Source: Haliaeetus albicilla
Taxonomy: Eukaryota > Chordata > Aves > Accipitriformes > Accipitridae
DNA: 64,000 nucleotides
Assembly (NCBI RefSeq): GCF_947461875.1
Contig: NC_091484.1
Coordinates: forward strand, 61,245,760-61,309,759
Direction of reading: 5' to 3'
Numbering within the stretch: position 1 is the first letter of the stretch; each line of letters starts with the position of its first letter. Positions 1-13,408 of this stretch are shown here, piece after piece. Under the pieces are notes generated by a model, which was not told the origin of the DNA, searched no databases, and worked only from the letters and a program-made list of their open reading frames with translations. The translations under genes were made by a program, and so were the position numbers.

Positions 1-3000
1 TCTATGAACTGAAATGTGATTAGAAAAATGACAATGTTCCGAAGGTAGAAAATGCCCTTTGGCGTGAGGGATGAGCATCGCATAGGACTGGGGGATGGCA
101 CAGCAAGGCAGCGAGCGCATCCCTCCATTGCTGGGCTCGTGCTCTGGATGCCTGTGAACAGACATCCCAAGCGAGTCAATTCCTCACCCCTTGAATCTGT
201 GCCTCAGCGGGGAGGCTGCAGCAGGAAATCCTTTAACACCCCCACACACACACCCCCACACCTTCAGAGCCTGTCTCATTTTCCTTCAGATGTCCTCACG
301 CTGCTGTAACATAACGTAAGCTAGGTGACGATAAATGTCACTGGGAGTACAAGGCACCCGTTCAAACGCTCAGGGTGAGTCTGCTGGCTTAAATTTTTAT
401 CCATTAGACAGATATTTATTTTTAATAAAAGCTTTTTTTAAAATATTATCTTTTTAAGCTAGAATGGGGTATGATGAGAAAGTTAAAAAGATTTCACTAC
501 CCCCTAAGGAAAAAAAAACCCACAAAATAACTCTCAGGTGGTTTATATTTGTTTACTAACTGGAAACTCTGGATTATTTTAACAAGAAAATTGTAAATAA
601 GTACTTTTTCTTTGGAATTCTGCTACTGTAAATAAAATGTGAAATACTTTCCCTGTACAGAAAAGAATTATTTTACTGATTCATTAGTTTACTTGTGTTT
701 TGTATACTGAAACTTATTTTCACCCTTCTGATGATGAAAATGGGTAAGTTACTTCAACCTGTCTATATACGTGTATTCTTATTTTTTTATTAGTAAATTT
801 TTTTTTGTATGATCTGTAAGCAGATATCTGAACCAAAATATTTTATCCTGAAGTTCTGTTCCACTCATTCATGAGTAATTTCTTTCCACTTTTTTATAAG
901 TAGGTGATTAGAGGGATAGGCACATACTAGTAGATTTTCAATTATTTTGGCTTACACTAAAATAAAATTCCATTTAAAATGAGAATACGTTTAATGTGTC
1001 ACTGAATGAGACTATAGCTATAATCTCATGATAATGGTCTAACTTTTACTTGCAGCTGTATCCATCAAACCCAAAGCAGAAAGGCAACATGAAAAATTAG
1101 AGTAATAAAAGAGCAGATACTTTGCTTTAGTGAGAGACTTTGTGTGACCTGCCCTGGTGAGTGTTAAGAGAAATTTGCCTTCCTGAAACTACTTAACATT
1201 AGTATGGTGTGTTAGCAGCCATCAGTCTGATCCAAAATAACAGACATTTGGGCAAGGAAATGTTGGGGTTTTTTTTATTAGTACTTTCTTATTAATTTAT
1301 TTTAGTATGACTGTGAACCCATAAATGTATTGTTGTAAGTAAGCCATCTTTGGTGTTGAAAGAAAAAAATCTCATTACTTTTTCCAGCTTTTGGTTTTCT
1401 TGGTGTTCCAGCTCCTGGAATCATAAAAGTGGATTTAAACCTCTGATTTCAGGAAAAGGAAAAACAATCTTGACATTAGAGTTACAAAATAAAAATTGTG
1501 GAAATATTACCCTTCTGTAACATAAATGCTCAAAGTCCAAGAAGCAAATAAAGAGTCCAAAATTTATTTTGAATTTCACTAGGAACGGGGAAAGGGGACA
1601 GGGATGTGCTAAACTCAAGAGCTTGTTAGCTCTTTAGGTTCAAAATACCACAGAATATTTTCAAAAGCTTCTACTCTGTCTCCTCCCCACATCTCCCAAG
1701 GAGGATGTGGATTTGTAATAAAAGCTCTGTGAAAACTGGCAGAAAAGATAGGAGTTCTGAGCAGCTTTAATCCTGTTCTTTGAATTCATACAAGGAAGGT
1801 AGCTATTTGTCATTTCATTTTTAACGTTGTCTTTCTACCTTCACTAAATACACCATTGAGCAGCTTCACATCAGCTCTAAATGTGAGGAAAACCACAGCC
1901 TGCCTTACAGAAAGTGTCCGTTGTGGCTGGGAAGGTCTATGGGAGGAGAAGGACCCATCCTGTTACCTTATTTTACCTTGCTTAGCTTCCCTTTGAATTG
2001 TCATCAGCTTTGCTTCGCACCCTTCCTCTGACACCTGGGGAGGAAGGAGGTGCCATCCTCTTCACAAGTTGTTTTGAGATTCTCCCTGGTGACCGTCACG
2101 TGTAACAGAGCGAAGGCGGGCAGAGCCTGTGGCGTGGTGGGACCATGGTCTGCAGTGATGGACGTGGTTTCAGCCTGGCCTCGAGGAGTGCCCTGAGCCC
2201 ACTCCTTCAGCAAGGCCACCGCTCCTGACAGCAGGGTCCGTAAACTATGGGGTTTTTTTGCCCAAGTGGACATTTTCTTCCTACAATATGAGCAAATTAT
2301 TTAGTTTAAGTGCTCCCAATTCAGTCATAATTACTTGTAGGTATAAAGAAAGGAGACTGAGTTAAGACTTCTGTAAGAGAGCTTTTAAGAGGAAAGTTTG
2401 GCTTCTTCCTACGCTTCGTGGGACCAACGCTGATAGCCAACCATTTTTGGTGATGCTCAGGTTAGGAAGCACAAGACCACTTCTCCCCTCCTTCCCCCTG
2501 GCTGCCTCCTGGTGCTGTGCTGGGGTGAAACTGGGCAGGGGCTGTCCCTGTCCCTCACTAGGGCCCAGATTCCCAGGGCAGAGTGGGGGCTGCAGAGGTG
2601 CTGGGGACGTGGCCACCACCTCGGCTCACAGCCCCATTAGGTGGGTTTCTGTTACTGAGGGTAAAGGATGTAGGGATGTGCTGGTGAGAAGAAGGGCAGG
2701 AAAAAAGTGATGTTCCCACTCTGCTGGAGAAGGAATAAACTCCACTGAGTTTTTGGCCAGACCTTGTGCAGGGAAGAGTCATGGTCCCCACTGAGGCACG
2801 GGAGCTGCTGTAGCCATGTGTGTAAATGGGATCCCAGTGCAGACATGTCACTGTTGGAGCTGGTTACAGGTTACCATGCAGCCAGTGACTTGGTATTAGT
2901 AAGGTCCAGCTGAGAGCTAGTCACCCAAGGACTTATTTCTGGTTTTTTGTTACTAGGTTAGCTTTTCACTGGATGGGTTCCTTGAGCCAGTTATCTGAGA

Positions 3001-6000
3001 AACCACAGAGATGGGTGGGAGTGGGGAGGTGCCAGACGGGGCAGATGGTGGGCTCAGTGATGGCACAGGTTTTACTGGGGCATGAGGGGATGCAGGGATG
3101 GTGGAGGCAAGCCAAAGAAGGTCTGCTGTCCTCGACAAGGACTTTGCTCCAGTGTGTCTCAAATCCCTCCCTAAAGGTCTTTCCATGTGGCTTTAAGACC
3201 CTCTTGTCCTTCAAAAGTGTCTTCTCCTCTGTGATGCATTGCTCATGCTGCAGTTTTCATAATGTGATCATCCTTATCACAGATGGAATATTTTACAAAG
3301 TATTCTGTCTATAACATAAGAAATATGCTAAACATGACCATTATGCTGCATTTGAAATGTAGAAATGAAAATATAAGTTGAAAGGTAGAGCTATTGCCTC
3401 TGCTGGGTTTATAGCATGCTGTTGATGGGAGTTGTTAACCCTAAACCTGCTGGGAGCAGCTCATTCACTGTGGGGAATATGCTGGAATAGAATTAAGGGT
3501 TAATAAAATGTAACAAATTGACTTTTTTGCAGCTATAGCTGACCATTATTTTTCAAGTTCTGTAATAAATGTTTTAACATAGAATGGTAACACAAACCGT
3601 TGCCAAAATAAATCTGCATGTTAAATCCCACTTTTGTTTTGATTGAGGCGGAGTCAGTATTAACTGCATGATCAGAGCGCAGACGCTGAGTCCTATTCTT
3701 TCCTTAATTGAGAATTGCTGTTACAGATACTTGACAGTGGTTCATAGTGGCAATAATCCCTTTTGAAAATGGTTGTTATTCTAGTTCGTAAGTAGCTTGC
3801 CAGGGCACTAACCCCAGCTTCACCTCTGATGGTTAGGAAAAGAGTCTGGTCGGTAGCTGGTGGTGATGTTTAGTGATTTCCTACTAGATGATTGCCAAAG
3901 TAACAATTCAAGAAAACACAGCTTTTAAAATATTTTACGTTACCTTTGGTTACAAGGAAGGTGTAGGCTGTGAAAAATACTGTAACTCTCATTGTTCAAA
4001 AAGAAAATCCGTTGCTTACTGAGAGTGCTGACTTAAAAATTCTTGCATGTCTTTTGTTGATCTTGCATGCTGATGCACACGACCTGCTAATGCGATGCTT
4101 GGCTTTCCATACAGAGCCATTCATCCATGTTATATGTGAATGAAGCTTCCTGGTTTGTACATGTGCTGTGTCACATTCCTCTGGTTTTCTAACAAAGCTT
4201 TTAATTGGTATGCTGTGACTAATGAGCATGAAGTCCCAGAGGAAATGGAGCAGAATTTTCCATTATCCACCAAGATGAGCTTCAAGCACATAGATTATCA
4301 GGGCTTGAACTCCTGGATAAACCAGGGTCAAAGGCTTCAAGTATAATGGAACCTCATAGTTGAATATTTTGCTTCCATTACATTAAATTAATAGTTTCTC
4401 AGCAAAACTGCATTGTCTGTCTGATGGCATTGTGCAAACTGTAACCGGCATTTTGCTTGGACATCAGATCGAATCCCTGACCCTTCGCTGTTAAAGTTCC
4501 CATAAAACTTGAGTGCTGATGTCCTGCCTTCGTTCCGGTTTGGGTAATGATGTGTTGCATACTTTTGTGGGATAAATCTCTCTTTGGTTTCAAGCAGAGT
4601 ACTTGCTCTTCATTCTTCTTCTGAAAAACTATTGTACAGTGTTGCTGACACAGGATTGCTGCCATATGGTGCACCAGAAGTGGTTGCATTTTTGTGGGGA
4701 GTAAGAGCTCTGACTCAGACTTGAGCGCATTCAGGACCACTTTGCTTTTGAGATTGGACGAGATTAGGCATAGTCAGACCAGCATACCTATAGGCTACAT
4801 CTGCCAAGTAGAGCAAAGTGATTTCTTCTGTGCCTTATGTTCAGCACACCTACTAAGTGTCCCCAACAGGAGCACTATCAAAGAAAATGTAAATTAACTT
4901 AAAAGCATTAAAAGATACTCATATTGCCACTGGACTTGGTGGATAAAATTATGGTTAGCTTTCCTATAAAGTATATGGAATAATATTTTTACCAATTCAC
5001 TATTTTAGTATTTAACCCAATTTACAATTAATTGTTTCCTCCTTTCTAATAGAGTCTCAGTGTGAGTTATGTTTTGCAGTGAAACCATCAACGCAGAAAA
5101 AGGAAAAAAAAGGGATTAGTTTTGGGTTTGTTTTTTTTAAAAAAGGCTAGTTTCAGCAGGTCAGTTCCCTGACCTGTCACAGTTCGGTGTGTAGCTGTGC
5201 AGAAGTTTGTGGGGACAGGGACTGGAAGTGAGCAGCTGTGGGAAGAAGGGATGTCTTCTTGCTGTGACATTACCACCTCATACCAGGTTAAAGTTCATGA
5301 AACTAAGGCTTATGTCTTGGGAGTCCAGAATTTAAAAAAAAAGGAAAAAAAAAAAGGAAAAAAATATCTAATTTCTCTTCCATGTTGAAGCTTCTCACCG
5401 TGGCGGTGGGTGGGGACAAGCTGCATGGAGTAGGCTGGTCCTTCTCACATAGGTGGCTCCTCGCCTCCCCCCGCAGCTGTGGCTGCGAGAAAGCAGCCCT
5501 GGGTTTGCTCCTCTCTTACATGGCTGGTGTGCTTCATTTCCTAACTCTGGAAAGGTGGTTGCCTTTTGGTGGGCTCTTGTAGACCCTCTCCATTCTCACC
5601 CTGTGAGGGAGTTGCCAGGGGTGCCGTCAGCCTGCGCTGCCATCTCTCGTGCTTGGTGCGCATGTGGCTCATTTTTCTGGGCAGTGGATGTGTGCATCAC
5701 ACAGCGTGAAACACAGTGAGGCAGTACGCAGGGAGTTCGGTGCATCTTTCTGAGAAACAATAAGGGATTTGATGCTCTGGCAGTATCTTGGCCAGTTGTT
5801 TCACAATACAGAATTGTTTTCTTTTCTTTGTATATTAAAGAAAGGAAATTCTCTATAAGCACTGTATTAACAGAATATTAATTTTGTATTATTAGATTCA
5901 AAGTTTAGCAAATGCAAACACTGAGAGCAATAAGTACCTTGTGTATTCAGATTGTGATATATTGCCTTTTTATCCAATGAGGATGGAGTTTACCCTTCCT

Positions 6001-6234
6001 CTGCAATCAGGAGTTCTGTGTGCACTATTAACTGTGGATAGCTGTAAATAGTTGGCTGTCCTTTTCTTACTGTCAAATGTACCAAGGGGACAATCTAACT
6101 GTGCACCAAAGCATGGTATCTATTATTGCTTTAAAGCCTAATGAGAAAGGAAGGGGGAGGAGAGTTTAAATGTTTTGGATACATTTGCAATGCAGATAAG
6201 AGAGCACAGCTGATATACTCCAGTGTGGCATGGA
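1..6234. other. Non-coding stretch, no gene recognised
   Basis: I see no exon, RNA gene or classifiable transposon here. Open frames are all under about 115 codons, are not bounded by good splice sites and resemble no protein I know. The stretch is mostly AT-rich unique sequence. It lies more than 30 kb upstream of the KIAA1217 start codon, so it is either intergenic or, if a longer isoform exists, first-intron sequence; the sequence does not decide this. Confidence 0.6.
5334..5365. repeat. A-rich simple tract
   Basis: This is a run of A broken only by paired G residues (A-GG-A-GG-A pattern). There is no recognisable element upstream of it, so it is called low-complexity sequence rather than a retroposon tail. 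Confidence 0.7.
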
Positions 6235-7027
6235 GTCACAGATCATAGAATGGTTCAGGTTGGAAGCAACCTTAAAGATCATCTAGTTCCAACTGCCCTG
6301 CCATGGGCAGGGACACCTTCCACTGGATCACATTGCTCAAAGCCCCATCCAACCTGGACTTGAACAATTCCAGGGATGGGGCATCCACAACCCCTCTGGG
6401 CAACCTGTTCCAGTGTCTCGCCCCCCTCACAGTGAAGAACTTCTTCCTTACATCTAATCTAAATCTACTCTCTTTCAGTTTAAAGCCATTTCCCCCTGTC
6501 CTATCACTACACGTCCTTGTAAAAAGCCCCCCCTCCAGCTTTCTTGTAGGCCCCCTTTAGGTACTGGAAGGCTGCTATAATGTGTCTCCGGAGCCTTCCC
6601 TTCTCCAGGCTGAACAACCTCAACTCTCTCAGCCTGTCCTCATAGGAGAGGTGCTCCAGCCCTCTGATCAGCTTCGTAGCCCTCCTCTGGACTTGATCCT
6701 ACAGGTCCATGTCCTTCTTACATTGGGGGCCCCAGAGTTGAATGTAGTAATCTAGATGGGGTCTCACGAGAGCAAAGTAGAGGGGCAGAATCATCTCCCT
6801 CAACTTGCTGGTTATGCTTCTTTTGACACAACCCAGGATACAGTTGGCTTTCTAGGCTGCAAGCTCACATTGCCAAATCATGTTCAGCTTCTCGTCAACC
6901 AACACCCCCAAGTCTTTCTCCTCAGGGCTGCTCTCAATCCACTCATCGCCCAGCCTCTATTTGTGCTTGGGATTGCCCTGACCCATGTGCAGGACCTTGC
7001 ACTTGGCTTTGTTGAACTTCATGAGGT

Positions 7028-8209
7028 TCACACGAGCCCACCTCTCAAGCCTGTCAGGGTCCCTCTAGATGGCATCCCTTTGCCGACTGCACCACACAGC
7101 TTGGTGTTGTTGGCAAACTTGCTGAGGGTGCGTTCAATCTCACTGTCCATGTCGCCGACAAAGATGTTAAACAGCGCCAGTCCCAATACTGACCCCTGAG
7201 GAACGCCACTCATAACTGGTCTCCACTTGGACATCGAGCCGCTGACCTCAATTCTTTGACTGCAATCATCCAGCCAATTTCTTATCCGCTGAGTGGTCCA
7301 TCTGTCAAATCCATGTCTTTCCAATTTAGAGATGAGGATGTTGTGCAGGACAGTGTCAAATGCTTTGCACAAGTCCAGGTAGATGATGTCTGTTGCTTTT
7401 CCCTTACCCACCAATGCTGTAAGCCTGGTGTAGAAGGCCACCAAATTTATCAGGCATGATTTGCCCTTAGTGAAGCCATGTTGACTGTCACCAATCACCT
7501 CCTTATTTTCCATGTGTCTTAGCGTAGTTTCCAGGAGGACCCGCTCTGTGATCTTGCCAGGCACAGAGGTGAGAGTGACTGGCCTGTAGTTCCTCGGGTC
7601 TGCCTTTTTTCCCTTTTTAAAAATGGGGGTTATGTTTCCCCTTTTCCAGTCAGTGGGATCTTCCCCAGACTGCCACAACTTCTCAAATATGATGGATAGT
7701 GGCTTAGCCACTTCATTCGCCAGTTCCCTCCGGACCTGCAGATGCATCTGATCAGGTCCCTTGGACTTGTGCACTTTCAGGTTCCTTAGATGGTCTCGAA
7801 CCTGATCATGTCCTATGGTGGGAGGTTGTTCATTCTCCCAGTCCCTGCCTTTGCCTTCTGTGTCTTGGGTGCTGTCCCTGGAGCACTTGCTGGTGAAGAC
7901 TGAGGCAAAAAAGTCACTGAGTACCTCAGCCTTCTCCATGTCCCAGGTAATCAGGTCTTCTGCTTCCTTCCAGAGAGGGCCCACATTTTCCCTAGTCTTA
8001 CTTTTATCACCAACGTACCTATAGAAGCTTTTCTTGTTGCCCTTGATGTCCCTGGCCAGATTTAATTCTATCAGGGCTTTAGCATTCCTAACCTGATCCC
8101 TGGGTGCTCGGACAATTTCTCTGTATTCCTTCCAGGCTACCTGTCCTTGCTTCCACCCTCTGTAGGCTTCCTTTTTGTGTTTGAGTTTGTCCAGGAGCTC
8201 CTTGTTCAT
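7028..8209 (-). pseudogene. CR1 ORF2 reverse transcriptase, inactive
   Basis: A 393-residue open frame covering the linker and most of the reverse transcriptase of the CR1 copy. Visible family motifs in order are the NYRPVTLTS block, the DSQHGFTKGKSC block, motif A (YLDLCKAFD, where YLDFSKAFD is usual), motif B (GVPQGSVLG) and motif C near residues 364-370. Motif C normally reads FADD in CR1; here it is FANN, with both catalytic aspartates replaced by asparagine (codons at 7106-7111). The frame breaks just after motif C, in a short deleted region around 7070-7090, and ends at a TGA at 7028-7030. CR1 coding similarity continues below 7028 in another frame and with further stops, for example TAG codons near 6958 and 6855. 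In life this enzyme would have primed reverse transcription of CR1 RNA at a nicked target; this copy cannot do so. Confidence 0.93.
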
Positions 8210-8266
8210 TCATACAGGCCTCCTGGCGTTTTTGCCTGACTTCCTCTTTGTTGGGATGCATCACTC

Positions 8267-8870
8267 CTAAGCTTGGAGGAGGTGATCTTTCAATATTAAC
8301 CAGCTATGTTGGGCCCCCTTTTCTCTCCAGGGCTTTATCCCATGGTACTCTACCAAGCAGATTCCTGAAAAGGCCAAAGTCTGCTCTCCTGACGTCCAGG
8401 GGAGTGAGCTTGCTGTGCACTTCCTTGCTGCCCTAAGGATCTTGAACTCCACCATTTCATGGTCAGTGCAGCCAAGGCTGCCCTTGAGCTTCACATTCCC
8501 CATCATCCCCTCCTTGTTGGTGAAAACAAGGTCCAGCATAGCACCTCTCCTTGTTGGCTCTTCCATCACTTGGAGAAGGAAGTCATCATCAACGTGTTCC
8601 AGGAACCTCCTGGATTGCTTATGCCCTGCTGTGTTGTCCCTCCAATAGATATCGGGGTGATTGAAGTCCCCCCATGAGGACCAGGGCTTGTGAATGTGAG
8701 GCTGCTCCTATCTGTCTATAGAGGGCCTCATCCACTTGGTCTTCCTGGTCAGGTGGCCTGTAGCAGACCTCCACTATAATGTCACCTGTCCCTGCCCTCC
8801 CTTTAATCCTGACCCATAAGCTCTCAGTCAGCTTCTCATCCATGCCCAGGCGGAGCTCCATGCACTCCAA
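8267..8870 (-). pseudogene. CR1 ORF2 endonuclease part, frameshifted
   Basis: The C-terminal part of the CR1 endonuclease, split over two frames. The 8619-8870 piece carries the CYRPPDQ block and runs into the motif that is normally LMGDFNHPD. A run of six C on the + strand (8668-8673), where CR1 normally has five, changes the frame so that the motif reads LMGGLQSPR and soon stops. The 8267-8569 piece, in the other frame, carries LDLVFTNKEG and TDHE (usually SDHE). It is in the same frame as the reverse transcriptase and is separated from it only by a stop at 8267-8269. The N-terminal half of the domain is absent through 5' truncation. Confidence 0.9.
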
Positions 8871-8960
8871 CTGGTCATTGACATAGAGGGTGACACCCCC
8901 TCCTCATCTCCCCTGCCTGTCCTTCCTGAAGTCCATCCATTTACTCATCCAGGTCACTGT

Positions 8961-11900
8961 ACTTAAAGTACATAAACCCAAGGGAGTTGCTGTGCAGGTG
9001 AGTCCTGCCTTTCATTTTCATTTGACAGATTCTGTGAAACTCAGCGTGGATGTCCGCTAACCATTATTACACTGCAGGTTGTATTTGGTGACCCTAGCGG
9101 TATTGCAAAATATGCCATAGCTTTGATCTGTAGAACACCTTCTGACCTGCAGCAATGCAGAGTGCCTCGCAGCCCTTGGGCTGGTCATGCAGCTGCAGCA
9201 CATCTGTGCTCATAGGGAGGGGTGGTGCCAGGGACTGGTGGAGCTCCCCAGCACATGTGCCTGGCCTCAAGGCTGCTCTGAAGTTCTAGCATCTTGTTTA
9301 GGAGTCCGCAGCCAGAGGGAGGACTCCTGTGTTCAGTCCAACCTCCTTGTTGTCCCAGACAGCAGCAGTGTGGAATCAGAGTCACAGATTTGCCTGTTCC
9401 CAACTCAAAAACTAGCTTGGTTTTCATACTTACTGTGCATATTGGAAAGCTGTTTGGTGCATCACTCCTTTGTTTAGCCAGAGTTGTAGCATTCCGGCTG
9501 TGCAAAGAGCGTTTACCTTTACCACTTGAAACATCTCCTGTACTGCAAGGGCGGAAATGGTTATGGCCAGCTTGTTTCGGGAAACATTTGGGAGTATCAT
9601 CCCCTCATCCCCTTCTGCTTTTTTGACCCCACGTGCTGTCATGACAATCCGGAGAAATCACATGTGTGTTTTTATTTTCACGAGGGTGAGAGGGAAGTGA
9701 TTAAAAGTATGGTTTGGGACCCATCCCTTAATGTCCCATGTGAAAAGCATTACCCAGCAAAAGCTCCAACCTTATGCCTTTAAAAAACAAACATGTTTCT
9801 CCACCAACATCAACAGGTACCCAAACACACAAAAGTCTTAAAGAATTGTCAGGCAACAGCAAGGATCTCAAAAAAAGCTCTTCACAGATCCCACAGCTGT
9901 ATTTCCCATAAAATTAAAAACAAGCCTTACACTTTTTTGCAAATGGGATTTTGGCAGCTATATAGAAATGATCTTTTTCCAGTCAGTAGTTCAGCTGTTC
10001 ATAGAGGTGTGTATGGAGTAATATCAGCTCTTAAGGAAAATAAATGCTAATATATGCTAGAAGACTAATATTTTCCCATTTGTACTGTTGGTTTTATTCT
10101 TTTCATTAAAAGCCTTAAAACCTTCTTCTGGATTTTAAACTTGCATTTTAAGGAACTATAAAGCCATAACCTTGAAGATTCTTACCTGCTTTGCAAAATG
10201 TGGGTAACAGTTTTTGCTTTTTTAGCGCTTTGAAAGATATTCATATCCTGGTAAAATATACCACATTAGTTAATCTGGAGCTTCACTAAGCAAATGTAAA
10301 AGTCAGAATTTTTAAAAGAGTGAGAAATACTGGAATTTTTAACATCTCTCTGAAATGAGATGCCAGCTACTAGTTTTTAGTGTTTGGTTTGTTGGAAAGA
10401 CCAGAAGTACAACCCTTATTGACTTAGTCCTGTGCTGAGTGTAAATTCACACAAAGAAGAGCAATTTAACACGTGACTGACCTTTTACAGTGTGAAAAGA
10501 AGAAACGCACTGTTAAGGTTACCAGAGTGTGGCAGGATGTTTAATCAGCTTCTTTGCTTTAAAGAACAGTAGGAAGGAGATGATGTATTAAAGACGATAG
10601 CGTCTTGTAGATTTTAACTCGTAATGCCAGGATCTGAGTACAATAGCAGATTAAATCTCTGTAGGGGAACTTCCTACTGGACTTTCTATTTTTAGATGTT
10701 TGTAGCTGCTTCTTCCTTTACTTCTCACTGGTTGGCTTTTGCTCCCTTGAAGACTTGAGTTGCTTTCTCTGAGATCTGCTTCCAAACTCTGATAATGTAT
10801 TTCTGTTTAGACCTCTGTTTTTTTCCTCAGTTTTGTAGTAAAAGGCAAAAGAAGACACCATAAAAGAAGCCATGCATTTTCTGGTTGTATTTTAGTGCAC
10901 ACATGAGGTAAATTCGTGACTTTGAGCACTAAATATTTGCAACACTCTTAGCATGTGTGTAACAGCACTGCAAACTTCCATGTAATGATAGCACATCAAC
11001 CCAGATTTGCTTTGGCAGCTGGGGAGGTAGGATAGTCTGGTGTCCTGTGCATTCAGCTTATCCCTCACATGTGAAAACTCCCCATAGCTGTGAGTGCCTC
11101 CTCTGAGGCATGCACACATCCATAAGTCAGATGGCTTCACCTGGCTGTCTTTTCTCTCTGACCGACGCTGACTGGTTCCAGAATAGCTCTGTATTTTAGG
11201 AACTGCATCTTTTTTCTCTACTATTCTCTGTGCCCTCTCTTGAGAGATTAATTTACAATAGGAGTTCTGATTCTAATCCATCTCAGACCTGGCACATCTG
11301 GGGTTATGATATTAATTTTAATTACAATTAGACATTCTTCCTCTTCTCCACTCTTCATCCTCAGTTGTTGCAGTTCTGTGCATCAACCCCGCCTCCCCTC
11401 GCCCCCCCATTCTGTTATGTTTTCAGGGGTCACATCTCCTGCATTTCACTGTCTTTCAGAGGTATATTTTTGTGTCCATTCTGCCTTTATCTGTAATTTG
11501 TATTTTTGGATCATACATTTACTACTGAGCTTCATCCTTATGCCAGCCAATGTTCCTTATTTTTAATAAGTTGTATTAACACAGTAAAACAATTATAATA
11601 TTACAGAAATATTCTGCTAATAGTCTTGTACATTTAGAAGGATGCTCTTCTTTTTCACTGTAATGAATTTTTGGTTTACTGTTTTTTAATGAATCAGCTT
11701 CCCAGTCTCCTGTCTCTCCAATGTTTTGTTCTACTTCAGCTGTCACCAGTCTAAAGCAGCGTTTGGCTTTTGCTTGCTCTTGAACCCACTGGTGGAGTTC
11801 TCTTTATTCTATTCTAGTGGGCTCTTAAGTTACAAGTTTTTTACTTCCTTACTTTGTCAAAAGTACTCCAAGTACTGTGCAGCTCCTGGGTCATGTAATA

Positions 11901-13072
11901 GTGGCCGTATTTTGTCCTTGTCCGTTGTGGGGACGCAGCCAGATCAGAGCAAGAATTTAAGTCAAATTACTCTAAAAATAAGCTTAGAAACCTCCTTTTT
12001 AGGACACAGGAGTGAATGTTGTTGCTGACATTCAGCAGTCTTTGTTATGCTGAGTCTCTAGCTCTGAGTAGTGCCCATGTCTTCAGCATCAGATCTACTA
12101 CCTGCCTCTTGTGATGCCAAACAGTCCAGCACAGGCAGTGAGATAGTGATAGCCAACAGCACCCTCCCATGGTACATTTTAAATGCTTTGAACCCAGAAG
12201 AACAACCTGAGCACCTGCTTCTTGTCCTGTGGTCTTAATCGTGCTGTCAGCACAGAACTAACATAAGCGCACAGGTTTTTGTCACCGGACTCTCCTTTGA
12301 CTGCGTTGTTTTGTCCATGGCTTCCCCTTGCCGGGGTGGTACCCTGGCTGCTGGGTTGCAGGCTAATGGAGAGGGGATAACTCCCGCTGTTCCTGCTGAC
12401 ACGGGGCCACCGCAGCCAGGAGCGCAGAGGAGAGAGGTCCAAGAAGCGGGGAAGCATGAGGAAGAGTGGTGGGATTGCTGCATGTTGGCTCTGGGAAAGC
12501 CTCTTCCCTCCTCTAACTTCTCGGCATCTCTTGGGTCCCTCTTGGATCTGGCTTAGGTTGTCTGGAAGGTGGAATTAAATCTGTAGAACGATTTTGCTCT
12601 CTGTGTCCTAAGGATTGTCAAAACCAGAAATAGAAGCGTTAGTTTATTAGTTTTAAGAATGGTGTAACTGAGGTAGAAGCATTAGCTGCTTTATTGAAGC
12701 AAGTCTCCCCAATGATACTGGCGTGTTACCCCTGCAGAGGACCCTTATGAAATGTGTTACAGTGGGTTCTTTAAGGTACTATTCTTGAGAAGTGCAAGGT
12801 TACATCTTCAAAGGATATTTCTGTAGCAGCTGTGGCAAAACGTGCATGTACAGCCGTAGCAGGTTGTCAGAGGTTACAGCAGTACTTTCTGGAAGGGAAT
12901 TAAGGCAAAACAGGGACACACCAAGTTTTTGGAAGAACTGGGATGAAACTCCTGAGTCTCCATTTGAGCTGCAGTGTATGAGCCTTGCAGCAGCTGCTTC
13001 TCCCCACCTATGTCCTAGCTGTGTCCAGGGTGACTCTGACAGAGAATGCTACAGCCAGTAATGGTTTTCATT
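8961..13072. other. Non-coding stretch, no gene recognised
   Basis: Unique AT-rich sequence with no exon or repeat that I can classify. The longest open frames are about 110 codons, overlap each other on opposite strands around 9.2-9.6 kb and show no conserved-protein pattern. Confidence 0.55.
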
Positions 13073-13087
13073 AAAAAAAAAAAAAAA
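13073..13087. repeat. Poly(A) tract, 15 nt
   Basis: An uninterrupted run of 15 A. The sequence before it shows no retroposed gene or SINE that I recognise. Confidence 0.8.
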
Positions 13088-13408
13088 GTATTAGCACCAG
13101 CAAACAAACCTTCTGTGACTTTATAATCAGAGATAACATGATGAGTAAAATGAGGATATGGTAAAGAGCATCACAGAAACTTCATTCACTACTAAATAGC
13201 AATTTCATGCAAACTGTGGATGCAGCCCATTACTGGGTCCTGCCACTACCCTCCTTTCATCTCTCTTCCAAGCAGGGGCAAAGTCCATGGGCCTAAGAAG
13301 GGTAACTGCACTCTCTTTACTCCCCAGGGATGCTTTCTGGGCATTGTAAAATGAGATTTCAATTTTGCAGACCCCTGAGTAACCTGTGACAGGGTCCCTA
13401 TGGAGCTT

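Larger units (their letters stand above)
6235..8960 (-). mobile_element. CR1 LINE, 5'-truncated, antisense
   Basis: A roughly 2.7 kb CR1 non-LTR retrotransposon read on the minus strand. Its 3' end lies at the low-coordinate side, where the + strand reads ATCATAGAATGGTTCAGG, the reverse complement of the CR1 3' terminus with its ATTCTATGA octamer. Going up in coordinate come the conserved 3' part (6240-6560), the region downstream of the reverse transcriptase (6560-7030), the reverse transcriptase itself (7030-8210) and the C-terminal half of the apurinic-type endonuclease (8267-8870). Similarity fades near 8930-8960. The first open frame and the start of the endonuclease are missing, which is the usual 5' truncation of CR1. 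Full-length CR1 is about 4.5 kb. No target-site duplication is visible, as is normal for CR1. The copy is dead (frameshifts, stops, changed catalytic residues) but conserved enough to be moderately young. The end near 8960 is approximate. Confidence 0.95.

Noticed and set aside
6756..7199. 147-codon plus-strand frame inside the CR1 element
   Set aside because: It is the antisense shadow of the CR1 reverse transcriptase region.
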